Part shown: positions 9,521 through 17,129 of the stretch, one piece after another
Layout: each line of letters begins with the position of its first letter
Position numbering within the stretch: the stretch's first letter is position 1
Source of the DNA: Ulvibacterium sp965228935
GTDB lineage: Bacteria > Bacteroidota > Bacteroidia > Flavobacteriales > Flavobacteriaceae
Length of the DNA: 64,000 nt
NCBI RefSeq assembly: GCF_965228935.1
Contig: NZ_OZ245846.1
Coordinates: 4,712,001 to 4,776,000 of the forward strand
Direction: 5' to 3'
The notes under the pieces: model-generated
What the model was told of the DNA's origin: nothing
The model's input: only the letters and a program-made list of their open reading frames with translations
Databases searched by the model: none
Translations under genes and position numbers: made by a program

Positions 9521-10168
9521 ATGCAAAGAAAAGATATCACAATAGTTATTGCGGATGACCATCCGCTACTGCTAAAAGGTCTTAACGAAGAACTCACGAA
9601 CCACAAATACAATGTGGTAGGGGTCGCTGCAGACGGTATGCAGGCATTGGAACTTATTTTGCTTAAGAAACCAACAATAGCCCTGCTTGATATCGATATG
9701 CCAATGCTATCAGGATTTGAGGTGATAAAGACGGCCAAAGAAAAAGAAGTATCCACCAAATTTATCGTGCTGTCCTTTCACAAGGAGAACAGTTATCTCC
9801 TACAGGCCAAATCGCTAGAACTCAATGGCTATCTTCTAAAGGAAGATTCTTTTTTTGAAATAGAGCGCTGTATGGATGCCGTTATCAGGGGCGAGACCTA
9901 TTTTAGCCCTTCTTTCGAGGTCACGGTTCTGGACGGTGTCCGGAATGAACAAAGGAAATTGGGATTGCTTACGCCTTCAGAAGTTGTTATTCTAAAACAA
10001 ATAGCCCGTCAAACTTCCACAAACGAAATCGCGGAAAAACTGAACGTTTCTGTCCGGACCGTTGAGAAGCATAGAAGTAACATCATTGTAAAGCTGGATT
10101 TGGAAGGTAGTACCAACACCCTTACCAAATGGGCCTTGAGCAACAAGAATAGCATATTGGAGCTCTGA
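9521..10168 (+). CDS. NarL/FixJ-family response regulator
   Basis: DNA-binding response regulator, 215 aa. The receiver domain has the acidic pair in IVIADDHP, the phospho-acceptor Asp57 in LLDIDMP, the Ser of VLSFH and the conserved Lys of GYLLKED. The C-terminal LuxR-type HTH spans roughly residues 148-205 (LTPSEVVILKQIA, NEIAEKLNVSVRTVEKHR). All phosphotransfer residues are intact, in contrast to the next gene. It starts 1 bp after the kinase stop, so it is co-translated and almost certainly the kinase's partner. The inverted repeats around the operon are candidate binding sites. Confidence 0.93.
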   Translation: MQRKDITIVIADDHPLLLKGLNEELTNHKYNVVGVAADGMQALELILLKKPTIALLDIDMPMLSGFEVIKTAKEKEVSTKFIVLSFHKENSYLLQAKSLELNGYLLKEDSFFEIERCMDAVIRGETYFSPSFEVTVLDGVRNEQRKLGLLTPSEVVILKQIARQTSTNEIAEKLNVSVRTVEKHRSNIIVKLDLEGSTNTLTKWALSNKNSILEL

Positions 10169-10270
10169 TCGGCCATTGCTTTGTTCTAAGTATTATCACT
10201 TAAAACTCTAGTGGTAGTACTTATGGTTTGAACAACTATGGCCAATGATATTGTCCAGAAATAAAAAACT

Positions 10271-10675
10271 ATGGACAGTATAACCCTGGGGTGCCCGGAC
10301 AGCATTTACCTACATTTTCTTGAAACCATAATCAGCGAAGAGTTCGGTAACCATTATCGTGTCATTGGCAGCTCAGCCAATGGACTGGAAAGTCTCCGAA
10401 CGATTTTGGACAGGATTCCCAAGATTGCCTTTTTAGGTACTGATTTACCGTACTTAACGGGTGTTGACATTGCCAAAATCCTTTTTTTAAAGGGTATTCC
10501 CACGAAATGTATCTTAGTTTTTCCAAAAGAAATTGAAGAATGTTTTATTGAACTTCTTATTGAAGGGGTGCATGGCATAATCTATAAGGGAGATGATGCC
10601 GTTACGGTTGTAAGATGCATTAAAGAGTTGTCAACAGGAAACTTCTTCAACAGCAGTTTTTTTAGTAGGAAATAA
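10271..10675 (+). CDS. Stand-alone pseudo-receiver domain, phospho-Asp lost
   Basis: A 134-aa protein that aligns over its whole length with the receiver domain of the preceding regulator but has no DNA-binding domain. The phospho-acceptor site reads FLGTDLP against LLDIDMP in its neighbour, so Gly56 replaces the Asp. The acidic pocket ADDHP has become GCPDS and the switch Ser of VLSFH is lost in LVFPK; only the Lys (IYKGD) remains. It cannot take phosphate in the usual way and probably acts by protein contact, for example by competing at the kinase or pairing with the regulator. It follows the regulator by 102 bp on the same strand, inside the inverted repeats. A decaying duplicate is the alternative, but the frame is fully intact. 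Confidence 0.75.
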   Translation: MDSITLGCPDSIYLHFLETIISEEFGNHYRVIGSSANGLESLRTILDRIPKIAFLGTDLPYLTGVDIAKILFLKGIPTKCILVFPKEIEECFIELLIEGVHGIIYKGDDAVTVVRCIKELSTGNFFNSSFFSRK

Positions 10676-10690
10676 ATACTGCGGGTCGCT

Positions 10691-10783
10691 TAAGTGCTAC
10701 CACGCCCAAATTACGTACTACCTCTTATTTTCCCGGAAATACAACTTAACCAACTTGCAGTGTAATTTATTACCGGCCAAATC
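10691..10783 (-). repeat. Right arm of 93-bp imperfect inverted repeat
   Basis: Reverse-oriented copy of 7084-7176, starting 15 bp after the pseudo-receiver stop and ending 42 bp before the small membrane protein gene. Matching blocks read on the plus strand include CAAATTACGTACTACCTCTT. The match is ungapped and confined to intergenic DNA at both ends. Confidence 0.8.
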
Positions 10784-10825
10784 AATCTAGTAAAGAGCAA
10801 ATTAAAATTTAAAAACCAAGTTAAA

Positions 10826-10984
10826 ATGATACGAGAATTTCCCTTTTTGGTTTCGATTTTATCCATTGCCTTGGCAACAATCACAATTTATTGGTGTTTT
10901 ATCAAGCCTTTGCTTCAGAACCTGAGTAAAGTAATAAAATTAAGCAAACTGTCTAAGATCCAAAATTCCAACCCTGTAAAGTAG
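10826..10984 (+). CDS. Small single-pass membrane protein (52 aa)
   Basis: A short frame with an ATG at 10826 and TAG at 10982-10984. It encodes 52 residues with a charged start (MIREF), one hydrophobic segment of about 20 residues (LVSILSIALATITIYW) and a basic tail (SKVIKLSKLSKIQ), the build of an inner-membrane mini-protein with a cytoplasmic tail. It sits between the right repeat arm and the LytTR gene, 30 bp before the latter, on the same strand, so they may be co-transcribed. No family recognised. The evidence is composition and position only. Confidence 0.42.
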   Translation: MIREFPFLVSILSIALATITIYWCFIKPLLQNLSKVIKLSKLSKIQNSNPVK

Positions 10985-11014
10985 TCGGTTTTCAAACTTG
11001 GAAATTCAATCTTC

Positions 11015-11326
11015 ATGGGTAGGGATTTTCTTTTTGTCAAAGAGGGAACAAAGAATATTAAAGTCAATATTAACGAAATATGGTATGTGTCGTCCCACAA
11101 AAACTACCTTGAAATTCATCTTGAAAAAAAGAAATACAGGATTCGCTCCAAGTTGAGCGATTTTGCCCTTTTGCTACCTCATTCCTTTTTCATTAGGGTT
11201 CATAGAAGATATCTAGTGAACATGTATATGATTTCCAATCATTCGGCTACCCAGATTACCATCGGAAAGGCAGAAATTCCCATCTCCCAAACCTATCGAA
11301 AAGATTTTATCGATAAGACATACTGA
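11015..11326 (+). CDS. Stand-alone LytTR DNA-binding protein
   Basis: A 103-aa protein that is almost entirely a LytTR domain: FLFVKEGTKNIKVNINEIWYV, the SSHKNYLEIH segment, the helix FIRVHRRYLVNM and the closing strand ITIGKAEIPISQTYRKDF are all typical. There is no receiver domain, unlike most LytTR regulators (about 240 aa), so activity must depend on its level or on a partner. It lies downstream of the kinase/regulator/pseudo-receiver genes on the same strand and upstream of the repeat lipoprotein. It may read out or feed back on that system. Confidence 0.85.
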   Translation: MGRDFLFVKEGTKNIKVNINEIWYVSSHKNYLEIHLEKKKYRIRSKLSDFALLLPHSFFIRVHRRYLVNMYMISNHSATQITIGKAEIPISQTYRKDFIDKTY

Positions 11327-11954
11327 TAATTTAGGTATCGGAAATATCTGTAAATACGGCCCTGTTATTTCATTCATCGTTAATTTGATTTTTGCCGTAA
11401 TCGCAATATTTTGACGAATCCTTTTTTGTTGAGCAACAAAATCGACGGCCCATACAGATCTTGAAAAACAAGATCCCGTAAATGGGAAAATGTACTCTTT
11501 TCATGTCAAAGACAAAATTTTTTTAAATGAAATTCTTGTTGAATTCATTTCCAAATTTAAATTCTGCTTACAAATCACTATAGGGGTATTAAAAATCTCT
11601 TGGATTTTTCCAAAGCTAAACCTTTCCTGGATTATCCGACAGTAATTCTTTCTATTCTAATATGCCTCAGTTTAACGGGCCGAATGGATTCTACCTTTAT
11701 GTTGGACTAGGAGCATAAATTGGTTTTTAGTTATTGATTCAGTTGCCGGAGGCAGAATTTATGAAGCGTCGAAATACTACCTGTAAAAGGCTGGTTAATT
11801 GGACTTTCGCGGTAAGTAAATCTTAGAATATCCCAGAATAAATAAACTTATCGAATTGGAACGTATTTTATCGAAAACAGAAAGTCATATGTGGTTCGGC
11901 AATTAATTTCACGATGTTTTTTATAAATCAATTTAATCAAAGAATCCAACTAAA
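11327..11954. other. 628-bp gap with a short motif shared with repeat arms
   Basis: No gene is seen on either strand. At 11896-11908 the 13-mer TCGGCAATTAATT is identical to 7091-7103 in the left repeat arm, about 47 bp before the lipoprotein start, suggesting a common regulator site. The rest is AT-rich with no clear promoter box. Confidence 0.45.
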
Positions 11955-13067
11955 ATGAAAAAAATCTGTTTTACCGCCATTGGATTGGCAACACTGGGTT
12001 TTGTTTCCTGTGAGAAAGAAAACTTAACCGTTAAGGAAAACCTTACCGCTACAAAAGTGCAAGTAGAGACAGGATCCGCTTCTCTAGAATCAGTATTATC
12101 CGTTGATTACGACAAGGAAAACGACAATTACTATGTAGTTGGCGTAAACGGCGGTGCCATTGACGTTTTCTATGGGGAACATAAAAGCTGGAGCAAGCTC
12201 CAGGAGAATAGGGATATCGACAACCGTTACACTCCCGACCAGTTTGTAGATTTTGCCTTGGGCGCCGAGCCGGGAGAGGCCATGTTCGGGGTGGCAGTCG
12301 GGAACAAGGACGGCCAAGGAACCTCCATCAATGCACGTGAGTTCTCAGGGAAACCTTATTTTGGTGACGGCAGACCGGAACAAATAGGGAGTCTAGAATC
12401 CGTGCTATCCATAGATTATGATGCCGACAATAACCAATATGTTGTGGTCGGGGTAGCCAACGGAAAAATTGACGTTTACATCGGAGAACACAAAAATTGG
12501 ACTAAGCTCCAGGAAAACAGGGATATAGATAATCGGTTTTCCCCTTCAAAATTTGTAGATTTTGCATTAGGAGGAGTTGGGCCCAAGTTTGGGGTTGCCA
12601 TAGGTAATGATCCTTCTTACAAAGTAGGTTTTAGGAAATACGAGGCCAGGGCAGTATCCATTAATTGTCGGGAATTCTACAATAAACCTTGGTTCGGCGA
12701 CGGTAAACCAAGAGCCATAGGCACACTTGTAAGAGCTTTCTCGGTGGAGTATGACGCCATAAATGATAACTACTACGTGGTAGGCGAAGGGCCCAATGGG
12801 GATATCGATGTCTGGTTCGGTACCCACAACAATTGGACACAGCTTCAAGAGAATAGGGATATTGATAATCGATTTTCGCCAACTGAGTTTGTTGATTTTG
12901 CCTTTGGGGGTACTGAGACCAAGTTTGGTGTGGCCATCGGCAATGACCCTGATTTTCAAACGGGCTTTAGGCAGAACGCTCCAAGGGGGGTATCGATTAA
13001 CTGTAGGGAATTCTCCAATAAGGCCTGGTTTGGCGATGGTAAACCAGAAGCTATAGAGGGAGAATAG
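11955..13067 (+). CDS. Lipoprotein with three ~100-residue tandem repeats, family unknown
   Basis: A 370-aa secreted lipoprotein: the signal peptide ends in LGFVSC with the lipid Cys at residue 19. The rest is three head-to-tail repeats (about residues 43-145, 146-256 and 257-370). Each carries a VxYD..N..YYVVG strand, an IDVxxGxHxxWxxLQENRDI segment, DNR(F/Y)(S/T)P, FVDFA, a (F)GVAxGN segment and an REF..K.(W/Y)FGDG(K/R)P ending. Repeats 2 and 3 have 8-11 extra residues before SINCREF and one Cys each. The Trp/Gly/Asp-rich pattern suggests a beta-structured binding protein. I do not recognise the family. It is preceded by a signalling island and followed by a good terminator, so it is its own unit. 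Confidence 0.7.
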   Translation: MKKICFTAIGLATLGFVSCEKENLTVKENLTATKVQVETGSASLESVLSVDYDKENDNYYVVGVNGGAIDVFYGEHKSWSKLQENRDIDNRYTPDQFVDFALGAEPGEAMFGVAVGNKDGQGTSINAREFSGKPYFGDGRPEQIGSLESVLSIDYDADNNQYVVVGVANGKIDVYIGEHKNWTKLQENRDIDNRFSPSKFVDFALGGVGPKFGVAIGNDPSYKVGFRKYEARAVSINCREFYNKPWFGDGKPRAIGTLVRAFSVEYDAINDNYYVVGEGPNGDIDVWFGTHNNWTQLQENRDIDNRFSPTEFVDFAFGGTETKFGVAIGNDPDFQTGFRQNAPRGVSINCREFSNKAWFGDGKPEAIEGE

Positions 13068-13518
13068 AACTCTTTGAACTAAAAAATAGTAGGGTCACTT
13101 GGCAGGTTCAGGTGACCTTTCTTGTTTACAAAAAGAGTCCATGTACCAAAATCCAAAAAAAACCATACATTGAGCATTTGCTGGGAATCTACGCCTTCTG
13201 CCCAAAGAATCTCATTAACCCGCCAACTTTTGAGAATCCTTTTTCAAAGTATAGGTATTTTTATAAGCGCCCTATTCTTGGTCTCTTTTAATCGTTTCTT
13301 TAAATCACCTTTTAAGAGACGCTCTTACTACAAATAAACTATCGACAATTAACGGTCTGATAGGCACCCCTCAACTTCGTTGTATCAATTCGAAATTGAA
13401 TATGCCAAAAAATTAGGATGTATTGATTCCAACCAGCAATATGAAAGGATTCATCGAACATGAACTACAATAAACCAGTCAACCGAGATTCTGAAGCACT
13501 AGATTTTTCAAATAGTAT
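13068..13518. other. 451-bp convergent gap
   Basis: Between the convergent lipoprotein and moeA genes. Apart from the terminator at 13091-13130 nothing is seen; the 71-codon frame at 13122-13337 starts inside the terminator and has no recognisable content. Confidence 0.5.
13091..13130 (+). terminator. Rho-independent-type terminator after repeat lipoprotein
   Basis: Stem GGTCAC(TTG) at 13093-13101 pairs with (CAG)GTGACC at 13109-13117, loop 7 bases, followed by TTTCTTGTTT. It lies 24 bp after the lipoprotein stop. Confidence 0.65.
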
Positions 13519-14706
13519 CTATGCCGGAATATAAGAAACCAACTCCCCCTTTTTATATTTTTGCTGTCTTGGTCTTAAGCAAACGAATCCATCCGATTTG
13601 GAGAGGCTGGCCAAATCCCCGGAACCCCCATCTTCGATGGGCTTGGCGAATAACTTTCCCTTTTCCAAATAAGTCTTGACCTGCACGAAACGGGTCAAAG
13701 GCAAATCATTAAGAACAACTTGGTCCAGAATCACTTCTTTTTTTGGATAGTTCAATCCCAGACATCGGTATAACCAAGGCACAAAATAGACATGGTAATT
13801 GGCAAAGGTGGACACTGGATTTCCTGGAAATGAAAACACTTGGGTGTTATGCTCCTTTTGAACTCCGAACCAAAATGGTTTTCCGGGTCGCTGGGCTACC
13901 CGATGAAATATTTTTTTAACACCTAAGGATTCCATCACCTCCGGGATAAAATCGAATTTTCCTTTGGAGACCCCACCGCTCAACAGGATTACATCATTTT
14001 CCTGCAATACCTTGGTTATACTGTCTTGTATCACCTTTTTGTCGTCCGCTAAATGCAAAAGCTCAGGTACGATACATTCCTTGGACAGCGCAGCATGCAG
14101 GGACAAGGTGTTCGACTTTCGAATCTGATGGGGAAGCGGGATTTCCGAAACATCCACCAATTCGTTACCTGTGGAGATTACACAAACCTTAGGTAGCTTT
14201 TTTACGGATACCGAGGATTTTCCGACTGTGGCCAAAACTCCTATTTCCGCTGCCGTAATTCTACGATCCGGCTGCAACAATACGGTTCCGGTACTCGCAT
14301 CGCTACCCTTTTTATGAATGTTCTGTCCTTTTTTGGGAATGGATTTTACAATCGCGTTACCATTTTCAAGGGTTGTTTGTTCGTACATGATAACGGTATC
14401 CGCATTTTGGGGAACAACGGCCCCGGTCATAATTTCACAACAAAATTCCGATGAGCTCAATGTTTTTTGTGGCATGCCCGCACTCAATACGCCTTCGATT
14501 GGAAAAGTGGACCTTCCTTTTTCAATGGCCGTGAAATTGATGGCTATTCCATCCCTGGTAGATCGATCGAAAGGAGGGAAATCCCGATCGGCCAAAACAG
14601 GCTCGGCCAAAACACGACCGGTACTCTCCAACAAATCTACAGTCTCTATACCCCAATCTTGGGTATGTTGCATTACCTTATCAAAAGCTTCGTCAAATGA
14701 AATCAT
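13519..14706 (-). CDS. moeA: Molybdopterin molybdotransferase MoeA
   Basis: Inserts molybdate into adenylylated molybdopterin in the cytoplasm. The start is placed at the ATG at 14706 (MISFDEAFDKVMQHT), giving 395 aa, the usual length, and a 4-bp ATGA overlap with the upstream permease gene; the longer frame to 14976 runs through that gene. Hallmarks are DRDFPPFDRSTRDGIA near residue 50, a GAVVPQNADTVI motif, the MoeA core domain with VISTGNEL, LLSGGVSKGKFD, and FSFPGNPVSTF. It is the last gene of the Moco operon. No MogA/MoaB adenylyltransferase is fused to it or lies beside it. Confidence 0.93.
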   Translation of the reverse strand: MISFDEAFDKVMQHTQDWGIETVDLLESTGRVLAEPVLADRDFPPFDRSTRDGIAINFTAIEKGRSTFPIEGVLSAGMPQKTLSSSEFCCEIMTGAVVPQNADTVIMYEQTTLENGNAIVKSIPKKGQNIHKKGSDASTGTVLLQPDRRITAAEIGVLATVGKSSVSVKKLPKVCVISTGNELVDVSEIPLPHQIRKSNTLSLHAALSKECIVPELLHLADDKKVIQDSITKVLQENDVILLSGGVSKGKFDFIPEVMESLGVKKIFHRVAQRPGKPFWFGVQKEHNTQVFSFPGNPVSTFANYHVYFVPWLYRCLGLNYPKKEVILDQVVLNDLPLTRFVQVKTYLEKGKLFAKPIEDGGSGDLASLSKSDGFVCLRPRQQKYKKGELVSYIPA

Positions 14707-15479
14707 ATCAGTTCCAATCCATTTTTTAACAATACCCGAACCCCCACAATAAAAACCAAAAGCGCTGTAACCCGTTTTATGCCTTTGGCCGACATCTTTC
14801 TTAGGCTTATTCGAATACCCAGTTGTCCTCCCAAAAGTACGGTTCCTGTCAAAATCAAGGTCTCTTTCCATGGAAGTTCTAAGGTATGGGCTGTTAGGAG
14901 CCCACCTATCCCGGAAATTGAATTCACCAAAATAAAAAAACTGGCCAAGGCCGCAATTTTTATGGGAACGTCCCAACGCATGTGATTGAGTACAGGTGCC
15001 AAGAAAATACCCCCCCCAATACCCACAAGACCCGATAAAAACCCGATAGCACCGCCAATAAAATAATCCAAATACTCGGGATATTTTCTAATTCTATCGG
15101 TATCGGATACAAGGGTATAGGTCTGCCAGGCCAAAAATATAGCGGAGACAATTAATGAACATCCTAAAATTATAAAAAACACCTGTTCCCTTAACCGAAA
15201 AGAGGCCCCTAAAAAAGCTAGGGGAATACTGGTAATGACAAATGGAACAAACTTCCTTAAACGAATATGGCCATTTTTAAAATAGAGATACGTACTTCCC
15301 GAAACTACGACCAAGTTGCAGATAAGGGCCATGGAACGAATGGCAAAGAAACTGGCGAAAAAAAGGGTCAACAACGCCAAATAGCTAGACCCACCTCCAA
15401 ATCCAACGGAAGAGTATAATGTGGCAATCACAAAAAATCCCAAGCAAAGTAGTACTAAGCTCTCAGTACTTAGCAACAT
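14703..15479 (-). CDS. TSUP-family (TauE/SafE) membrane permease
   Basis: Inner-membrane transporter of 258 aa with about eight hydrophobic segments. The N-terminal family motif is SVGFGGGSSYLALL and a second half-repeat motif GLVGIGGGIFLAPVLN follows in the middle. TSUP proteins move sulfite, sulfoacetate or similar anions. Its position inside a cofactor operon, overlapping moeB by 17 bp and moeA by 4 bp, implies tight co-expression. A role in exporting sulfur oxyanions or moving a molybdate-related anion is inference. There is no ModABC molybdate importer in the window. Confidence 0.85.
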   Translation of the reverse strand: MLLSTESLVLLCLGFFVIATLYSSVGFGGGSSYLALLTLFFASFFAIRSMALICNLVVVSGSTYLYFKNGHIRLRKFVPFVITSIPLAFLGASFRLREQVFFIILGCSLIVSAIFLAWQTYTLVSDTDRIRKYPEYLDYFIGGAIGFLSGLVGIGGGIFLAPVLNHMRWDVPIKIAALASFFILVNSISGIGGLLTAHTLELPWKETLILTGTVLLGGQLGIRISLRKMSAKGIKRVTALLVFIVGVRVLLKNGLELI

Positions 15480-16536
15480 ACGCCCTTAAATTGTTCATCC
15501 CGCCTTTTACATTGATCAATTCCGGCCCAGTATTATATTCCCGAAGTCTCTCGATAGCTTTTTGGCTTCTTACTCCGGACTGACAAATAAAGTAGGCAGG
15601 GCGTGCAAAATCAATTTCCGATTTACGTTCAATCAATTCGGATAACGGAATATGGTGCGCACCTTCCAAATGGTCCGCACAAAACTCCTCTGAGGTGCGT
15701 ACATCAATCAACTGAACAGAATCCTTTTCCATTAGTTGTTCCAATTCCAAGGTTTCAATGGATGTTATGCCCGATGTACATTCGAAATTATAGGTGGGCT
15801 TAAGTTCTTCCATTTTCAGACTGTCCGGAACCAACGAAAATTTGATATGTTGGAAGCTTTGGGAGAGTCCGTCAAAGAGCAATAGCTTTCCGGAGAGTAC
15901 CTCTCCTACCCCGGTCAAAACTTTTACTACCTCCAAGGCCTGAAGATTTCCAACAATCCCGGGGATTACACCCAAAACACCGTTCATATTACAGTCCGGA
16001 ACCTCATCCGGTCCCGGCATATTCGGAAAGAGGCAACGATAAGTAGGTCCATCGTTATGGTTAAAAACGCTTACCTGGCCTTCAAACCCATGCAACGCTC
16101 CATAAACAAAGGGCTTTCCTAAAAGAATACAGGCATCGTTTACCAAATACCTAGTGGGAAAATTATCCGAGGCATCCACAACGATATCATAATTGGCAAT
16201 GATTCCGAGCGCATTCTCCTTGCTCAAAAACTGTTCAAAGGAAATCAATTGAGTATCCGAGTTTTGGGCCCTTAATTTTCGGATAGCGATCTGAACCTTG
16301 GATCGACCAACATCCGCTTCATCATATAGCACTTGCCGATGTAGATTGGAACCGGAAACCGTATCGCCATCCACAATACCCAAAGTACCAACGCCCATGG
16401 CGTTAAGATAGGTCAATACCGGAATCCCAAGACCTCCGGCCCCGATGACAAGAACTTTGGATTTGGACAAACGTTCTTGTGCCTTTGGACCAAAATCCTT
16501 TAAATTGGTCTGCCGTATGTAGCGTTCTCCGTTCAT
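15463..16536 (-). CDS. moeB: MoeB-like adenylyltransferase fused to rhodanese domain
   Basis: Activates the C-terminal Gly of MoaD and supports its sulfuration. Residues 1-240 are a ThiF/MoeB fold with the ATP loop VIGAGGLGIPVLTYL, the NLHRQVLY arginine motif and a conserved Cys in DCNMNGVLG. Residues about 260-357 are a rhodanese domain with QLIDVRTSEEF and the active loop CQSGVR. The usual zinc pair sites look reduced: YRCLF has one Cys rather than CxxC, and only one Cys appears later (FECTSG). The architecture resembles eukaryotic MOCS3. Overlaps mobA by 4 bp and the permease by 17 bp. Confidence 0.9.
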   Translation of the reverse strand: MNGERYIRQTNLKDFGPKAQERLSKSKVLVIGAGGLGIPVLTYLNAMGVGTLGIVDGDTVSGSNLHRQVLYDEADVGRSKVQIAIRKLRAQNSDTQLISFEQFLSKENALGIIANYDIVVDASDNFPTRYLVNDACILLGKPFVYGALHGFEGQVSVFNHNDGPTYRCLFPNMPGPDEVPDCNMNGVLGVIPGIVGNLQALEVVKVLTGVGEVLSGKLLLFDGLSQSFQHIKFSLVPDSLKMEELKPTYNFECTSGITSIETLELEQLMEKDSVQLIDVRTSEEFCADHLEGAHHIPLSELIERKSEIDFARPAYFICQSGVRSQKAIERLREYNTGPELINVKGGMNNLRAYVAKY

Positions 16537-17129
16537 ATGGTTTCCAATTTCTCCAAGGCCTCTTTATAGTTCGCCTTAGAATTTGCATTGAACAGTACAT
16601 CGGCATTCTTTGGAAACACCAACTTAACTTCATTATTTATCAAAAACTTACGGGGACCAATCCCATTTCCCTGTGCTAAATACGATATGGAAGAGCGGAG
16701 CGCTTGTGGTTCCCAGATGGCACAAAGTGGTTCGGGCAAGGGGTTTTCTTTTTGGGCAAAGGTGGTGGCCATTTTGTTCGGATCCCTTGCCGAAATCAGT
16801 TGTCGGAGGGAGGGTGCATCCATTAGGGGCAGATCACAGGCCAGGACCAGCCAGGCTACATCCGGAAATTGGCTATGGGCGGACAACAAACCGTTAAAAG
16901 GGCCTTTGTACTCATCTTGATCTTGGATGCTATTGTATCCTGCCGCGATTTCTCCTTCCTGTTCCTTTCGGATGCTCATGTAAGTCCTCTCGCAGACTTC
17001 ATCCAATAAATGATATAGATAGTCGCGTTGGGGCATTCCATGATATGCAATTTGCCCCTTATCCTCTCCCATCCGTGTACTTTTGCCACCGGAAAGAACC
17101 AATCCATAGAGTTTATCTTTTGAAATCAT
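16533..17129 (-). CDS. mobA: Molybdenum cofactor nucleotidyltransferase (MobA-type)
   Basis: Attaches a nucleotide to molybdopterin in the cytoplasm. The N-terminal motif LSGGKSTRMGEDKG is the guanylyltransferase (MobA) form, and LACDLPLMD supplies the metal-binding Asp. The ATG at 17129 is preferred over 17150 because it shortens the overlap with moaC to 17 bp and leaves about ten residues before the motif; the longer start cannot be excluded. Length is 198 aa. The only molybdoenzyme nearby belongs to the xanthine dehydrogenase family, which usually carries the cytosine form, so the substrate deserves checking. Confidence 0.85.
   Translation of the reverse strand: MISKDKLYGLVLSGGKSTRMGEDKGQIAYHGMPQRDYLYHLLDEVCERTYMSIRKEQEGEIAAGYNSIQDQDEYKGPFNGLLSAHSQFPDVAWLVLACDLPLMDAPSLRQLISARDPNKMATTFAQKENPLPEPLCAIWEPQALRSSISYLAQGNGIGPRKFLINNEVKLVFPKNADVLFNANSKANYKEALEKLETI

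Larger units (their letters stand above)
10676..11014. other. 339-bp spacer with repeat arm and mini-gene
   Basis: Contains the right inverted-repeat arm (10691-10783) and the 52-codon frame at 10826-10984; nothing else was seen. Confidence 0.6.

Noticed and set aside
13122..13337. 71-codon plus-strand frame
   Set aside because: Starts within the terminator of the lipoprotein gene and has no family features.
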